Of a DNA stretch of 64,000 bases, positions 8,700 through 18,128 are shown piece by piece. The stretch's first letter is position 1. Every line of letters begins with the position of its first letter. The translations under genes and the position numbers were made by a program. Source of the DNA: Caulobacter sp. RHG1. Lineage in GTDB: Bacteria; Pseudomonadota; Alphaproteobacteria; Caulobacterales; Caulobacteraceae. Below the pieces are notes generated by a model, which had not been told where the DNA came from, made no database searches, and saw only the letters and a program-made list of their open reading frames with translations. The stretch is taken from NCBI RefSeq assembly GCF_013181195.1, contig NZ_SMZP01000004.1:310001-374000 (forward strand), written 5' to 3'.

Positions 8700-10100
8700 G
8701 TGGCTGACTACGACTTCGATCTCTTCGTCATCGGCGCCGGTTCGGGCGGCGTGCGGGCGGGCCGGCTGGCCGCCATGACCGGCGCCAAGGTCGCCGTGGC
8801 CGAGGAGTATCGGGTCGGCGGCACCTGCGTGATCCGCGGCTGCGTGCCCAAGAAGTTCATGGTCTATGCCGCCGAGGTCACCAGTCAGCTGAAGACCGCC
8901 AAGGGCTACGGCTGGACCATCGGCGAGGCCAGCTTCGACTGGAAGCGCTTCATCCACGATAAGGACGTCGAGATCGCCCGCCTGTCGGGCATGTACGTCA
9001 CCAACCTGCAGAAGGCCGGCGCGCACCTGCTGCACGGCCGCGCCCAGATCGTCGACGCCCACACCGTCGAGATCCTGCCCAAGGACGGCAGTAACGACGC
9101 CGGAACCTACACGGCCAAGAAGATCCTGATCGCCACTGGCGGCCGTCCGGTGAAGCCGGATTTCCCGGGCGCGGAGCACGGCTTTATCTCGGATGAAGCC
9201 TTCCATCTGCCCAAGCTGCCCAAGAGCATCCTGATCGTCGGCGGCGGCTATATCGCGGTCGAGTTCGCCGGCATCTTCAACGGCCTGGGCGTGCAGACGA
9301 CGCTGCTGTACCGCGGCGCCAACATCCTGCGCGGCTTCGACGACGACGTCCGCGCCCACTTGGCCGACGAGCTGGAAAAGCGCGGCATCAAGGTGGTGCT
9401 GGGCTGCTCGCACCAGCGCATCGAGAAGGCCGAGGACGGAACCCTGGTCAGCACCCTGACCAACGAGCTGACCTTCGAGACCGAGGCGGTGATGTTCGCC
9501 ACCGGCCGCGACCCCTATGTCGAGGGGCTGGGCCTGGAGAAGGCGGGCGTGAAGCTGAACGAGCGTGGCGCGATCATCGTCGACGACCACTCCAAGACCA
9601 ATGTCGCCAGCATCTGGGCGGTCGGCGACGTCACCGACCGCATCAACTTGACGCCGGTGGCGATCCGCGAGGGCGCGGCCTTCGCCCAGACCGAGTTCTA
9701 CAACAACCCCACGACCTTCGATCACGAGTGCGTCGCCTCGGCGGTGTTCTCGCAGCCGCCGGTCGGCTCGGTGGGCATGACGGAAGCCGAGGCGCGCCAC
9801 GCGTTCGGCGGGGCCGACATCTATCGCTCGGTGTTCCGGCCGATGAAGATCACCTTCTACGGCGGCCAGGAGCGCTGCCTGGTCAAGCTGGTGGTCAATC
9901 CCGAGGATCAGAAGGTCGTCGGCGTCCACGTGGTGGGCCCGGACTCGCCCGAGATCATCCAGATGGCCGCCATCGCCGTGAAGATGGGCGTGACCAAGCA
10001 GCAGTGGGACTCGACCTGCGCGGTCCATCCGACCCTGGCCGAGGAACTGGTGACCCTTCGCGAGAAGTACACGCCCGTCGAAGTCGGCGGGATTGGATGA
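8700..10100 (+). CDS. gor: Glutathione-disulfide reductase
   Basis: 466 residues with a GTG start. The N-terminal FAD motif is LFVIGAGSGGVRAGRLAA. The redox disulfide is in GGTCVIRGCVPKK, near residues 43-48. An NADP-binding GGGYIAVEFAGIFNGLG motif lies near residue 180, and the dimer interface carries the catalytic His-Glu pair in AVHPTLAEELVTL. The enzyme keeps glutathione reduced with NADPH in the cytoplasm. Other disulfide reductases share the fold, but the active-site spacing and the C-terminus fit glutathione reductase best. Its stop codon overlaps the start of the next gene by four bases, so an envelope gene is coupled to a redox gene here. Confidence 0.94.
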   Translation: MADYDFDLFVIGAGSGGVRAGRLAAMTGAKVAVAEEYRVGGTCVIRGCVPKKFMVYAAEVTSQLKTAKGYGWTIGEASFDWKRFIHDKDVEIARLSGMYVTNLQKAGAHLLHGRAQIVDAHTVEILPKDGSNDAGTYTAKKILIATGGRPVKPDFPGAEHGFISDEAFHLPKLPKSILIVGGGYIAVEFAGIFNGLGVQTTLLYRGANILRGFDDDVRAHLADELEKRGIKVVLGCSHQRIEKAEDGTLVSTLTNELTFETEAVMFATGRDPYVEGLGLEKAGVKLNERGAIIVDDHSKTNVASIWAVGDVTDRINLTPVAIREGAAFAQTEFYNNPTTFDHECVASAVFSQPPVGSVGMTEAEARHAFGGADIYRSVFRPMKITFYGGQERCLVKLVVNPEDQKVVGVHVVGPDSPEIIQMAAIAVKMGVTKQQWDSTCAVHPTLAEELVTLREKYTPVEVGGIG

Positions 10101-11329
10101 CGCACGACGAGATCTCGGGGGAGGGTGAGCGCCGCACGCGCTGGCTGGGCGGCGTCGCCGTATTCCTGATGGTGATGACGCCGCTGCTGGGCTACCTGGC
10201 CCCGCTGGGCTTTGCGCCGCTGCTCACCCTGGTGGGCTTGCTGGCGCTTCCGGGCCTGACGCGGTCGCGGCCGGCCGTCGGGCCTATGGCGCTGCTGGCG
10301 GCGCTGGTGGTCTGGGCGCTGGTCAGCCTGGCCTGGAGCCCGGCCGCGCCGGAGCTGGCCCGGCTGCAGCGCGGCAAGGACCTCGGTAACTTCACGGCCC
10401 TGAAACTGCTGCTGCAACTGGTCTTCTACGGCGCGGCGGTGGCGGCGCTCGGAAGCATGTCGCAGCGTTCGGCCCGACTGGCGGGCTGGGCGATGCTGAT
10501 CGGCATGGGCCTGCTGGCCCTGGTCGGCGTGCTGGACGGACTGCTGAAGGCCGGCATCTACCAGGCGCTGCGCGTGGTGAGCGGCGATCCGATCCGTCCT
10601 GACCTGGCGATGGTCAAGGTGTCGCTGGCCATGTACCCGCTGGCCCTGCTGATCTGGCCTTGCGCCCGCATCCTGGACGCCAAGGGCTTCCGTGGCCGCA
10701 ACGTCCTGATCGCCCTGCTCGCTGGGGCGATCGCCCTGGGCGGCCACCTGACCGGAGCCGACGCGCCGGTGGCGGCCATCCTGCTGGGCGGCCTGACCTG
10801 GCTGGGCGTTCGCCTGCTCGGCAAGCCGTTCGCTCGCGCCCTGATCCCGATCGTGATCACGCCGTTCATTTTCGCGCCGATGGTGGTGCTGTGGGGCGTG
10901 CGGTCGGGCTTCTTCTCGTGGCTGCACGTGCTGGTGCCGCCGTCCTGGGACCACCGGCTGAACATCTGGGCGTTCACGGCCAACCAGATCCTGCACCATG
11001 CCCTGCGCGGCTGGGGGATCGACGCCAGCCGCACCTTCGGCGACGCTATTCCGCTGCACACCCACAACGCGGCTATGCAGCTGTGGCTGGAGCTGGGCGC
11101 GGTCGGCGCGGCCCTGGTCGCGGCCTTCTTCGCCTGGGTGCTGTACCGCGTCGTCGGCTGGACCGAAGCCAATCGCCGCGACGGCGCCATGGCGGCGGCG
11201 GCTACGGTCTCCTATCTGGTGATCGGCGGCCTGAGCTTCGGCGTCTGGCAGGAATGGTGGTTGGCGCTTGGGGCGCTGACCGTCATCGCCTGCGGGGTCG
11301 CGCAAAAATCGAGCGCTGCTTTCCGGTAA
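10097..11329 (+). CDS. O-antigen ligase / polymerase-like multi-pass membrane protein
   Basis: 410 residues from the ATG at 10097, which overlaps the gor stop (ATGA). There are about ten to twelve hydrophobic segments and one larger loop. The Wzy_C/WaaL family mark is visible late in the protein as RLNIWAFTANQILHHALRGWG followed by LHTHNAAMQLWLELG; the conserved His of this loop is needed in WaaL-type ligases. It probably moves a lipid-linked sugar chain on the periplasmic side of the inner membrane. Ligase and polymerase cannot be told apart by sequence, and no sugar gene cluster surrounds it. Confidence 0.82.
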   Translation: MTHDEISGEGERRTRWLGGVAVFLMVMTPLLGYLAPLGFAPLLTLVGLLALPGLTRSRPAVGPMALLAALVVWALVSLAWSPAAPELARLQRGKDLGNFTALKLLLQLVFYGAAVAALGSMSQRSARLAGWAMLIGMGLLALVGVLDGLLKAGIYQALRVVSGDPIRPDLAMVKVSLAMYPLALLIWPCARILDAKGFRGRNVLIALLAGAIALGGHLTGADAPVAAILLGGLTWLGVRLLGKPFARALIPIVITPFIFAPMVVLWGVRSGFFSWLHVLVPPSWDHRLNIWAFTANQILHHALRGWGIDASRTFGDAIPLHTHNAAMQLWLELGAVGAALVAAFFAWVLYRVVGWTEANRRDGAMAAAATVSYLVIGGLSFGVWQEWWLALGALTVIACGVAQKSSAAFR

Positions 11330-11440
11330 CGCGACAACGAAATTTCCAGCCCTGGGCTATCTGCGGTATCGCGCCGCACGATTTTGCCTTTTTATTCCGT
11401 TCGCGGTATCTACGCCGCCCTTCTAGTTACAGAGCCTGAC

Positions 11441-12820
11441 ATGACCGCCCGTTGGACCCCCGCCGCCTGGAGAGCTAAACCCGCCAAACACATCCCGTCC
11501 GATTATCCGGATGCGGGCGCTGTGGACCGGGTCGAGCAAACGCTTCGCCAGATGCCGCCGCTGGTGTTTGCGGGCGAGGCGCGCCGTCTGAAGAGCCTGC
11601 TGGGCGACGTGGCCGAAGGCCGCGCGTTCCTGCTGCAGGGCGGCGATTGCGCCGAGAGCTTCAAGGAATTCCACGCGGACAACATCCGCGACACCTTCCG
11701 CCTGATCCTGCAGATGGCGGTGGTGCTGACCTTCGCCGGCGGCAAGCCGGTCGTGAAGGTCGGGCGCATCGCCGGCCAGTTCGCCAAGCCGCGCTCGGAG
11801 CCGATCGAGACGATCGACGGCGTGACGCTGCCGTCCTATCGCGGCGACATCATCAACGGCATGGACTTCAACGAAGGCGAGCGCCTGCCGGATCCGGACC
11901 GCCTGCTGAAGGCCTACGGCCAGTCGGCGGCGACCCTGAACCTGCTGCGCGCCTTCGCCAGCGGCGGCTATGCCGATCTCTACAACATCCATCGCTGGAC
12001 GCTGGGCTTCGTGGGCGACAGCCCGCAGGGCGCGCGATACCGCGAGCTGTCGGAAAAGATCAGCGAGGCCCTGACCTTCATGTCGGCCGTCGGCGTCACG
12101 CCTGACACCCAACCCGACCTGAAGCGCGTGGAGTTCTTCACCAGCCACGAAGCCCTGCTGCTGGGCTTCGAGGAAGCCATGACCCGCGTCGATAGCACCT
12201 CGGGCGAGTGGTACGACACCAGCGCCCACCTGCTGTGGATCGGCGAGCGCACCCGTCAGCTGGACGGCGCGCACATCGAGTTCATGCGCGGCGTGAAGAA
12301 CCCGATCGGCCTGAAGTGCGGCCCGACCATGGAGGGAGACGACCTCCTGCGCCTGATCGACGTGCTGAACCCGAACAACGAACCGGGTCGCCTGACCCTG
12401 TACGGCCGCTTCGGTTCGGACAAGATCGCCGACCGCCTGCCGCGCCTGATGAAGGCCACCAAGGCCGCCGGTCGCTCGGTGGTCTGGGCCACCGACCCGA
12501 TGCACGGCAACACGCTGAAGGCTTCGACCGGCTACAAGACCCGGCCGTTCGACCGCATCCTCGGCGAGGTGAAGAGCTTCGTGGAGATCGCCCAGGCGGA
12601 AGGCGTCCACCCGGGCGGCGTCCATCTGGAGATGACCGGCCAGAACGTCACCGAATGCCTGGGCGGCGCTCGTGCGGTCTCGGAAACGGACCTCGCCGAC
12701 CGCTACCACACGCACTGCGACCCGCGCCTGAACGGCGAGCAGGCGCTGGAACTGGCCTTCCTGGTGGCCGAGAAGCTCAAGGCCGCCCGCGACGACCAAC
12801 GTCGCCAGGCCGTCGGCTAA
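11441..12820 (+). CDS. 3-deoxy-7-phosphoheptulonate (DAHP) synthase, class II
   Basis: 459 residues from the ATG at 11441; an in-frame ATG at 11384 would add 19 residues not typical of the family. Class II marks are GGDCAESF with the metal-binding Cys, [56 protein letters not shown] and [15 protein letters not shown]. It condenses phosphoenolpyruvate and erythrose-4-phosphate, the entry step of the shikimate path for aromatic amino acids. This plant-like class is usual in many alphaproteobacteria. The gene stands alone. The 111 bases upstream include an A/T-rich stretch that may hold the promoter. Confidence 0.96.
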   Translation: MTARWTPAAWRAKPAKHIPSDYPDAGAVDRVEQTLRQMPPLVFAGEARRLKSLLGDVAEGRAFLLQGGDCAESFKEFHADNIRDTFRLILQMAVVLTFAGGKPVVKVGRIAGQFAKPRSEPIETIDGVTLPSYRGDIINGMDFNEGERLPDPDRLLKAYGQSAATLNLLRAFASGGYADLYNIHRWTLGFVGDSPQGARYRELSEKISEALTFMSAVGVTPDTQPDLKRVEFFTSHEALLLGFEEAMTRVDSTSGEWYDTSAHLLWIGERTRQLDGAHIEFMRGVKNPIGLKCGPTMEGDDLLRLIDVLNPNNEPGRLTLYGRFGSDKIADRLPRLMKATKAAGRSVVWATDPMHGNTLKASTGYKTRPFDRILGEVKSFVEIAQAEGVHPGGVHLEMTGQNVTECLGGARAVSETDLADRYHTHCDPRLNGEQALELAFLVAEKLKAARDDQRRQAVG

Positions 12821-12876
12821 GATCAGGATCGTCAGCGAACGGCGCTATCTGGCGTCACTTCGCAGAGCCGTATAGC

Positions 12877-12913
12877 GTCCTCTCCCCAGTAAGATCTTCC
12901 TTGGGGGGAGGAC
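12877..12913 (+). promoter_or_regulatory. Hairpin that buries the Shine-Dalgarno of the next gene
   Basis: Bases 12877-12887 (GTCCTCTCCCC) pair with 12903-12913 (GGGGGGAGGAC) over eleven pairs, one of them G-T, around a 15-base loop. The GGAGGA ribosome-binding site of the gene starting at 12918 lies wholly inside the 3' arm. No T-run follows, so it is not a standard terminator. Confidence 0.55.
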
Positions 12914-12917
12914 GCGC

Positions 12918-13837
12918 ATGGCCGCACAGGGCTCCAGGCGTCGCTTGTTGACCGGCGCGCTGGCCGCTGCGGCGCTGGCGCCCGCCGGCGCGCGGAGCCG
13001 GCAATCCTCCTCAGACGCTCTTCGCTATCTCGACAAGGCCCGCCGCCTGACCGTCGCGACGATGGTCAACGGCCAGGGCCCTTTCGCCTTTATGGTCGAC
13101 ACCGGGGCCAACAGCTCGGTGATCGCCGCCGAAGTTGCCGACCAGCTGGGATTGGCGCGCGGCCGGCGCAGCGAGATGCATGGCATCGCCGGCGCCCAGA
13201 GCGTTGACACCGTAACGGTCGAGAGGTTGGCGGTCGGCCGCCGGGTGCGCCAGGGGATGACCCTTTCGGTGCTGCCGCGGGCGACGCTCGATGTCGACGG
13301 CATACTGGGCCTGGAATGGCTGGGCCGGGCCAGTCTGCTGCTGGACTTCAAGCGCCGCCGCATGACGGTGGGCGAGGGGCTGCCGGTTCCCGATCCCACC
13401 ACCTTCACGGTGAAGGCGCGGCTGCAGAAGAGCGGCCTGACCCTGATCGACGCCTTCATGCCCAGCCGGCGGATCATCGCCTTCGTCGACACGGGCTCCA
13501 CGACGACGGTCGGCAACCCGCCTTCTTCGCCGAGGCGCTGGCCAAGGGGGCGATCATCGGTCCGGCCATCGACACCGAGCTGCGCAGCGTCACGGGACAG
13601 GTTCTGCCCGGGCGGCGGGTGATGATGAGCAGCCTGACGCTGGGGAAGGTGATTCTGCGTCGGGTCCCGATGGTGATCGGACCGATTCACACGTTCGATT
13701 TCTGGGGCATGCACGACGAACCGGCGGTTCTGATCGGCTCGGACATCCTGCAACACTTTGAGACGGTCGCTCTGGATTTCCGGGCGGGCGAGGTGCGCTT
13801 CAAGGTTTCCGGGCCTTCCTGGAGCGGCGTCGACTGA
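12918..13837 (+). pseudogene. Two-domain retropepsin-like aspartyl protease, interrupted by a -1 frameshift
   Basis: The frame from 12918 encodes a Tat-like leader (SRRRLLTGALAAAAL), a first aspartyl-protease motif MVDTGANSSVI (Asp61) and a second, FVDTGSTTTVGN (Asp191). It then turns to low-complexity Arg/Ser/Pro sequence. The other frame resumes cleanly as AFFAEALAKGAIIGPAID and continues through LIGSDILQHFETVALDF to a stop at 13837. Adding one C to the CCC run at 13517-13519 restores a 306-residue protein. The family consists of exported or periplasmic aspartyl proteases. It may be a true recent pseudogene or a base-call error in a homopolymer; both halves look conserved, so the change is recent either way. 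Confidence 0.85.
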
Positions 13838-13927
13838 TCGAACCCCGATAGTTTGTGCAATGCAGCGCCGCTCGGCTTGACCCGACCCGCAGTGCTCCCC
13901 AATGGTTGTTTTAATAGGGAGAGCCGT

Positions 13928-15718
13928 ATGCGTCTGAGCGTGAAGATCAAGCGGGAGCTGAAGTTCCTCGGGGGCCTGACCCGTACGCTGAAGCGCGTGA
14001 AGTCGATCGCTCCCGACAGCACGAACCTGATCTGCGACGACCTGGAAGCGGCCGTCGACAAATGGCGCGACCGTCCGGCGATCACCTTCGAAGGCAAGAC
14101 GATCAGCTATGCCGAGCTGGACGCGATGGCCAACCGCTATGCGCATTGGGCCAAGGGGCAGGGGATCACGCGCGGCCAGACGGTGGCGCTGTTCATGCCC
14201 AACCGGCTGGAATACATGGCCATCTGGTACGGCCTGACCAAGGTCGGCGTGGCCACGGCCTTGATCAACAACCAGCTGACCGGCGCGGCGCTGGCCCACT
14301 GCCTGAAGATCTCCCAGGCCCTGCACTGCATCGTCGATCCCGAGACCTCGCCTTGCTTCGAGGACGTGAAGGGTCAGCTGGACCGCCACATGCACCAGTG
14401 GGTGCTGGGCGCGGCCCACGGCGAGCAGCGCGACCTCGTGAAGGCGCTGAAGAGCTGCAGCCAGCTTCGTCCCGACCGCGAGACGGCGCGCGACGGTCTG
14501 ACCGCCCGCGACACGGCGCTGTTCATCTTCACCAGCGGCACCACTGGCCTGCCCAAGGCCGCGCGCATCACCCACATGCGGGCCCAGCTCTACATGCGCG
14601 GCTTCGCGGGCTCGACGGGCGCCAAGGAAACCGACCGGATCTATGTGACCCTGCCGCTGTACCACGCCACCGGCGGCCTCTGCGCCCTGGGCGCGGGCCT
14701 GCTGAACGGCGGCTCGATCGTGCTGCGCAAGAAGTTCTCGGCCACCCACTTCTGGCCCGACGTCGTGCAGGAGAACTGCACGATGTTCGTCTATATCGGC
14801 GAGCTGTGCCGCTACCTGGCCAACCAGCCCGAACATGAGCTGGAGCGCGCTCACAAGCTGCGCATGATCTTCGGCAACGGCCTGCGTCCGGACGTCTGGA
14901 ACGACATGCTGGACCGCTTCAAGGTCGGCGACGTGCTGGAGTTCTACGGCGCGACCGAGGGCAACGTCTCGCTGTTCAACTTCGACGGCCGCCGCGGCGC
15001 AGTGGGCCGCATCCCCCGCTACCTGCGCAGCAAGTTCAACATCCGCATCGTCAAGTTCGACGTCGAGGCCGAGGAGCCCGTGCGCGGGACCGATGGCAAT
15101 TGCATCGAGGTCAAGCCGGGCGAGGTCGGCGAGTGTATCGGCCACATCGGCAGCGACGCGCGCTCCAACTTCGTGGGCTATGCCGACAAGGCCGCCACCG
15201 AGAAGAAGGTGCTGCACGACGTCTTCCAGAAGGGCGACGCCTGGTTCCGCACCGGCGACCTGATGCGCATCGACAGCGATGGCTACATCTATTTCGTCGA
15301 TCGCATCGGCGACACCTTCCGCTGGAAGGGCGAGAACGTCGCCACCAGCGAGGTGTCCGAGCGCTTGGCCGGCTTCGACGGCGTGCAGGAGATCAACGTC
15401 TACGGCGTCAAGATCGCCGACCTGGACGGCAAGGCCGGCATGGTCTCGCTGGTCACCACGCCGGAGTTCGACCTGGTCGCCTTCGCCAAGCATGTCGACG
15501 AGCAGCTGCCGACCTACGCCCGTCCGCTATTCGTGCGCCTGCAGCCGGCGATCGAAACGACCGGCACCTTCAAGTATCGCAAGATCGACCTGGTCACCGA
15601 GGGCTTCGACCCGGCCAAGACCAAGGATCCGCTGTACTTCCGCGACGCCGAGAAGGGCTATGTGAAGATCACCAAGGCCCTGCACGCCAAGATCGAAGGC
15701 GGGGCGTTCAAGCTCTAG
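13928..15718 (+). CDS. Long/very-long-chain acyl-CoA synthetase, FATP (ACSVL) type
   Basis: 596 residues from the ATG at 13928, which has AGGGAGAG upstream; an in-frame start 75 bases earlier lacks a ribosome site. The AMP-binding motif is FTSGTTGLPKAARITH near residue 201, and the second is EFYGATEGN. The family signature GDTFRWKGENVATSEV marks the FATP/very-long-chain branch rather than E. coli FadD. It activates fatty acids with ATP and CoA, possibly coupled to uptake at the inner membrane. A gene for a membrane protein of unrelated type converges on its end with a three-base gap. Confidence 0.92.
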   Translation: MRLSVKIKRELKFLGGLTRTLKRVKSIAPDSTNLICDDLEAAVDKWRDRPAITFEGKTISYAELDAMANRYAHWAKGQGITRGQTVALFMPNRLEYMAIWYGLTKVGVATALINNQLTGAALAHCLKISQALHCIVDPETSPCFEDVKGQLDRHMHQWVLGAAHGEQRDLVKALKSCSQLRPDRETARDGLTARDTALFIFTSGTTGLPKAARITHMRAQLYMRGFAGSTGAKETDRIYVTLPLYHATGGLCALGAGLLNGGSIVLRKKFSATHFWPDVVQENCTMFVYIGELCRYLANQPEHELERAHKLRMIFGNGLRPDVWNDMLDRFKVGDVLEFYGATEGNVSLFNFDGRRGAVGRIPRYLRSKFNIRIVKFDVEAEEPVRGTDGNCIEVKPGEVGECIGHIGSDARSNFVGYADKAATEKKVLHDVFQKGDAWFRTGDLMRIDSDGYIYFVDRIGDTFRWKGENVATSEVSERLAGFDGVQEINVYGVKIADLDGKAGMVSLVTTPEFDLVAFAKHVDEQLPTYARPLFVRLQPAIETTGTFKYRKIDLVTEGFDPAKTKDPLYFRDAEKGYVKITKALHAKIEGGAFKL

Positions 15719-15721
15719 GCC

Positions 15722-16519
15722 TCACAGGTACGGGACCCACATGAAGGCGATCGTGCCGAAGACGCCGGCGGCCGTGAAGGCGGTTGCCAGCGTCAGCACG
15801 GTCGCCGCCGCGCCCTTCAGGACGCCGCTCTGGCTGCGCTGGGCCGCGGCGTACAGCTCCAGGATCGCCAGCGGGATCAGGTAGCTGCCGAAGGTCATGA
15901 CGATGTCCGTCGGGCCGGACAGGGTGTCGTTCATGCCCACCGGCCCGCGATTGACCAGGATCCAGCCCATCAGGCCGACCCGGAGGAACCAGACGCCGCT
16001 GACCACCATGAAGGTCCGCATGGCCCAGCGTCGATGTGCCTCGAACCGCCGCTTGATCGCGTGCCGCCAGGCGAAGGCGGCGAAGACCAGGATCAGCACG
16101 CCGTTGATCAGGGTGGCGACGGCCGAGATCATCGACAGATAGGTCCCGCGTACGACCTCCAGCCAGACGCCGCTCAGGGCCATGAAGATGGCCAGGGACA
16201 GGAAGGTCCGCCCGGTCCAGCGGTGCACGCGCGGCCACCTGTTGCGCAGCGCCGGGACCAGCTGCATCAGGCCGCACAGCGTCACCACGGACGCCAGCAG
16301 CACGTGGACGGCGAAGACGACATTGCCCAGGTCGTCGCCCTTCACATAGCCGTCGATCAGGGGCTTGTCGTTCCAGCCGGCGAAGTCGCCGCACGCGGTG
16401 CGCACACCGTAGAAGGCCAGGATGAAGCCGATGAAGGCGGCCTGGCCGATGGCGGCGATCGTGAACCAGAGGACGCCCGCCCAGTGCAGGGCGCTCTTGG
16501 GCAAGGATGAGATCGACAT
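15722..16519 (-). CDS. DUF2306-type multi-pass membrane protein
   Basis: 265 residues with about seven to eight membrane helices. The DUF2306 pattern is visible as RWPRVHRWTGRTFL in the loop after the third helix and RFEAHRRWAMRTF later, with repeated His residues at helix ends. The function of the family is not established; the histidines make a haem or metal role possible. It is divergent from a membrane-anchored AraC-type regulator, sharing a 134-base intergenic region, which suggests that regulator controls it. Confidence 0.75.
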   Translation of the reverse strand: MSISSLPKSALHWAGVLWFTIAAIGQAAFIGFILAFYGVRTACGDFAGWNDKPLIDGYVKGDDLGNVVFAVHVLLASVVTLCGLMQLVPALRNRWPRVHRWTGRTFLSLAIFMALSGVWLEVVRGTYLSMISAVATLINGVLILVFAAFAWRHAIKRRFEAHRRWAMRTFMVVSGVWFLRVGLMGWILVNRGPVGMNDTLSGPTDIVMTFGSYLIPLAILELYAAAQRSQSGVLKGAAATVLTLATAFTAAGVFGTIAFMWVPYL

Positions 16520-16653
16520 GAAAGCTCCTGACGCGACCTCGGAGCTGAGGTCGGCGGCAGGGATGGCGGCGCTTCGGACGCCGGGTCTCGCCGATTTGGA
16601 ATTCGGCTAGAGATAATTTCCGCGCCGGGGCAATTTCAGGCGGGGAGGCGCGC

Positions 16654-17685
16654 ATGGCTTGGGCGACGACATTCGGCGGTGCGATCGCGGCGACGGGGAA
16701 GGGGCCCGGACGTCTGCGGACCTGGGCGGCGATCGCGACGGTCTCGTTCGTCTGCTACATCCTGGCCCGGATCGTCGATGGCCGCGCCGCCGCGGCCTTC
16801 TCGGTTGTCGGCGTCGGAGCCTGCGGCTGGGCTTGGCTGGTAGCCCGAGCCCTGTTCGATCCGGCCGAGCGCGACGTGCGATGGGCGCCGGTCGTGGCCT
16901 TGGTCGTCGCAGTCAGCGGAGGGCTATCCGAGCTGCTGCCGGCCGGCGGGATGGCCGGGCGCGTCGCCGGCAACATCTATGCGCTCAGCGGCTCGGCGGC
17001 GCTGCTGCTGACCTTCGTCGAACCCTTCCAGCGCTATGGTCGCGACCTGCCGGCTGTCGAGAAGCGGTTCCGGTTCGCCTTCGTCGCCGTCTACGCCGTG
17101 CTGGTGGCCGCCTCGGTCCTGGGGCTGCGCGCCGCGAGCGACGCCGCGCAGGACGACCTGATCAAGGGCGCTTGCGCTGTCGTGGGGTTGATCGCCGTGC
17201 TGGCCGCGGTGTGGTTCCGGCAGGCTCAGCCGCTGGCGGCGCGGACTGTGCGCCGCGCCCCGACCGAAGACGATGCGCGCCTGGCCGAGCGGCTGCGGCG
17301 GCTGCTGGCCGACGAGGCGATCGACCTTCGGCCCGAGCTGAAGATCGCCGACGTCGCCGCGCGCCTGGGCGAGCCGGAATATCGGGTCTCGCAAGGCATC
17401 AGCACGGCGCTGGGCTTTGCCAACTTCAACCGCTGGATCAACCACCACCGGATCGCCCGCGCCAAGGCGCTGCTGGCCCGTCCGGACGAGCGGCGGTCGA
17501 TCCTGGAGATCGCCTTCGCCTGCGGTTTCGCCTCGCTGGGCCCGTTCAACCGCGCCTTCCGCGACGAGGTCGGCGCGACGCCGCGGGCCTATCGCACGGC
17601 GATGCGGGAGAGCGCCCACATTGACCGCGCCGCCGCCGCTTCTACAGTGTCTTCATCCGGCGCTCGAACGCCGGGAGCGCGATAA
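16654..17685 (+). CDS. AraC-family regulator with N-terminal membrane domain
   Basis: 343 residues; GGGGAGG lies just ahead of the ATG. The first about 200 residues form six or so hydrophobic helices. After a basic linker (ARTVRRAPTEDDARLAERLRR) comes an AraC/XylS DNA-binding domain: LKIADVAARLGEPEYRVSQGI for the first helix-turn-helix and SILEIAFACGFASLGPFNRAFRDE, split here across two helices, for the second. Such proteins sense a signal in the membrane and act on DNA from there. The likely target is the divergent DUF2306 gene. The SnoaL-like gene follows after 11 bases and is probably co-transcribed. Confidence 0.86.
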   Translation: MAWATTFGGAIAATGKGPGRLRTWAAIATVSFVCYILARIVDGRAAAAFSVVGVGACGWAWLVARALFDPAERDVRWAPVVALVVAVSGGLSELLPAGGMAGRVAGNIYALSGSAALLLTFVEPFQRYGRDLPAVEKRFRFAFVAVYAVLVAASVLGLRAASDAAQDDLIKGACAVVGLIAVLAAVWFRQAQPLAARTVRRAPTEDDARLAERLRRLLADEAIDLRPELKIADVAARLGEPEYRVSQGISTALGFANFNRWINHHRIARAKALLARPDERRSILEIAFACGFASLGPFNRAFRDEVGATPRAYRTAMRESAHIDRAAAASTVSSSGARTPGAR

Positions 17686-17696
17686 GGGGAGGCGAC

Positions 17697-18122
17697 ATGG
17701 CTCGCGAGCAGGCGCTGCAGGCGCTGGAAACCTGGCACGACCTTTTCGAAAAGCGCGAGTTCGATCGCCTGCGGTCGCTGGCGGCCGAGAGCGTCGTGTT
17801 CCGCTCGCCGGCCTTCTTCTCGCCCTATCCCGGCGTCGAGGCGCTGGTGCACATCATCTCGACGGTCAGCACCGTGTTCGAGGATTTCGCCTATCACCGC
17901 GAGCTGTGGTCCGAGGACCACGGCTCCGTGGTGCTGGAATTCAGCGCCCGCGTCGGCGACAAGAAGCTGAAGGGCATCGACCTGATCACCTTCGACGAGG
18001 CCGGCAAGATCCGGGAATTCGAAGTGATGATCCGTCCGGCCAACGCCGCCGTGGCGGTGGGCGAGGCCATGGCCGCGAAGGCGGGGCCTGGCCTGAAGGC
18101 GTTGCTGGGCAAGCCTGCTTAG
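17697..18122 (+). CDS. SnoaL/NTF2-like small protein
   Basis: 141 residues with an AGGGGAGG ribosome site. The pattern is that of the NTF2-like fold: an N-terminal helix pair (ALQALETWHDLFEKREFDRL), then SVVFRSPAFFSPYPGVEALVH and beta strands such as VVLEFSARVGDKKLKGID. The fold binds small ligands or acts as an isomerase or dehydratase. No catalytic residues can be assigned. It follows the membrane AraC regulator closely and converges with the next gene. Confidence 0.72.
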   Translation: MAREQALQALETWHDLFEKREFDRLRSLAAESVVFRSPAFFSPYPGVEALVHIISTVSTVFEDFAYHRELWSEDHGSVVLEFSARVGDKKLKGIDLITFDEAGKIREFEVMIRPANAAVAVGEAMAAKAGPGLKALLGKPA

Positions 18123-18128
18123 CAGTGA

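Noticed and set aside
8628..10028. 466-residue minus-strand frame
   Set aside because: Antisense to gor, which carries full catalytic motifs.
13025..15493. 822-residue minus-strand frame
   Set aside because: It is antisense to the retropepsin-like gene and the acyl-CoA synthetase gene and shows shadow-type composition.
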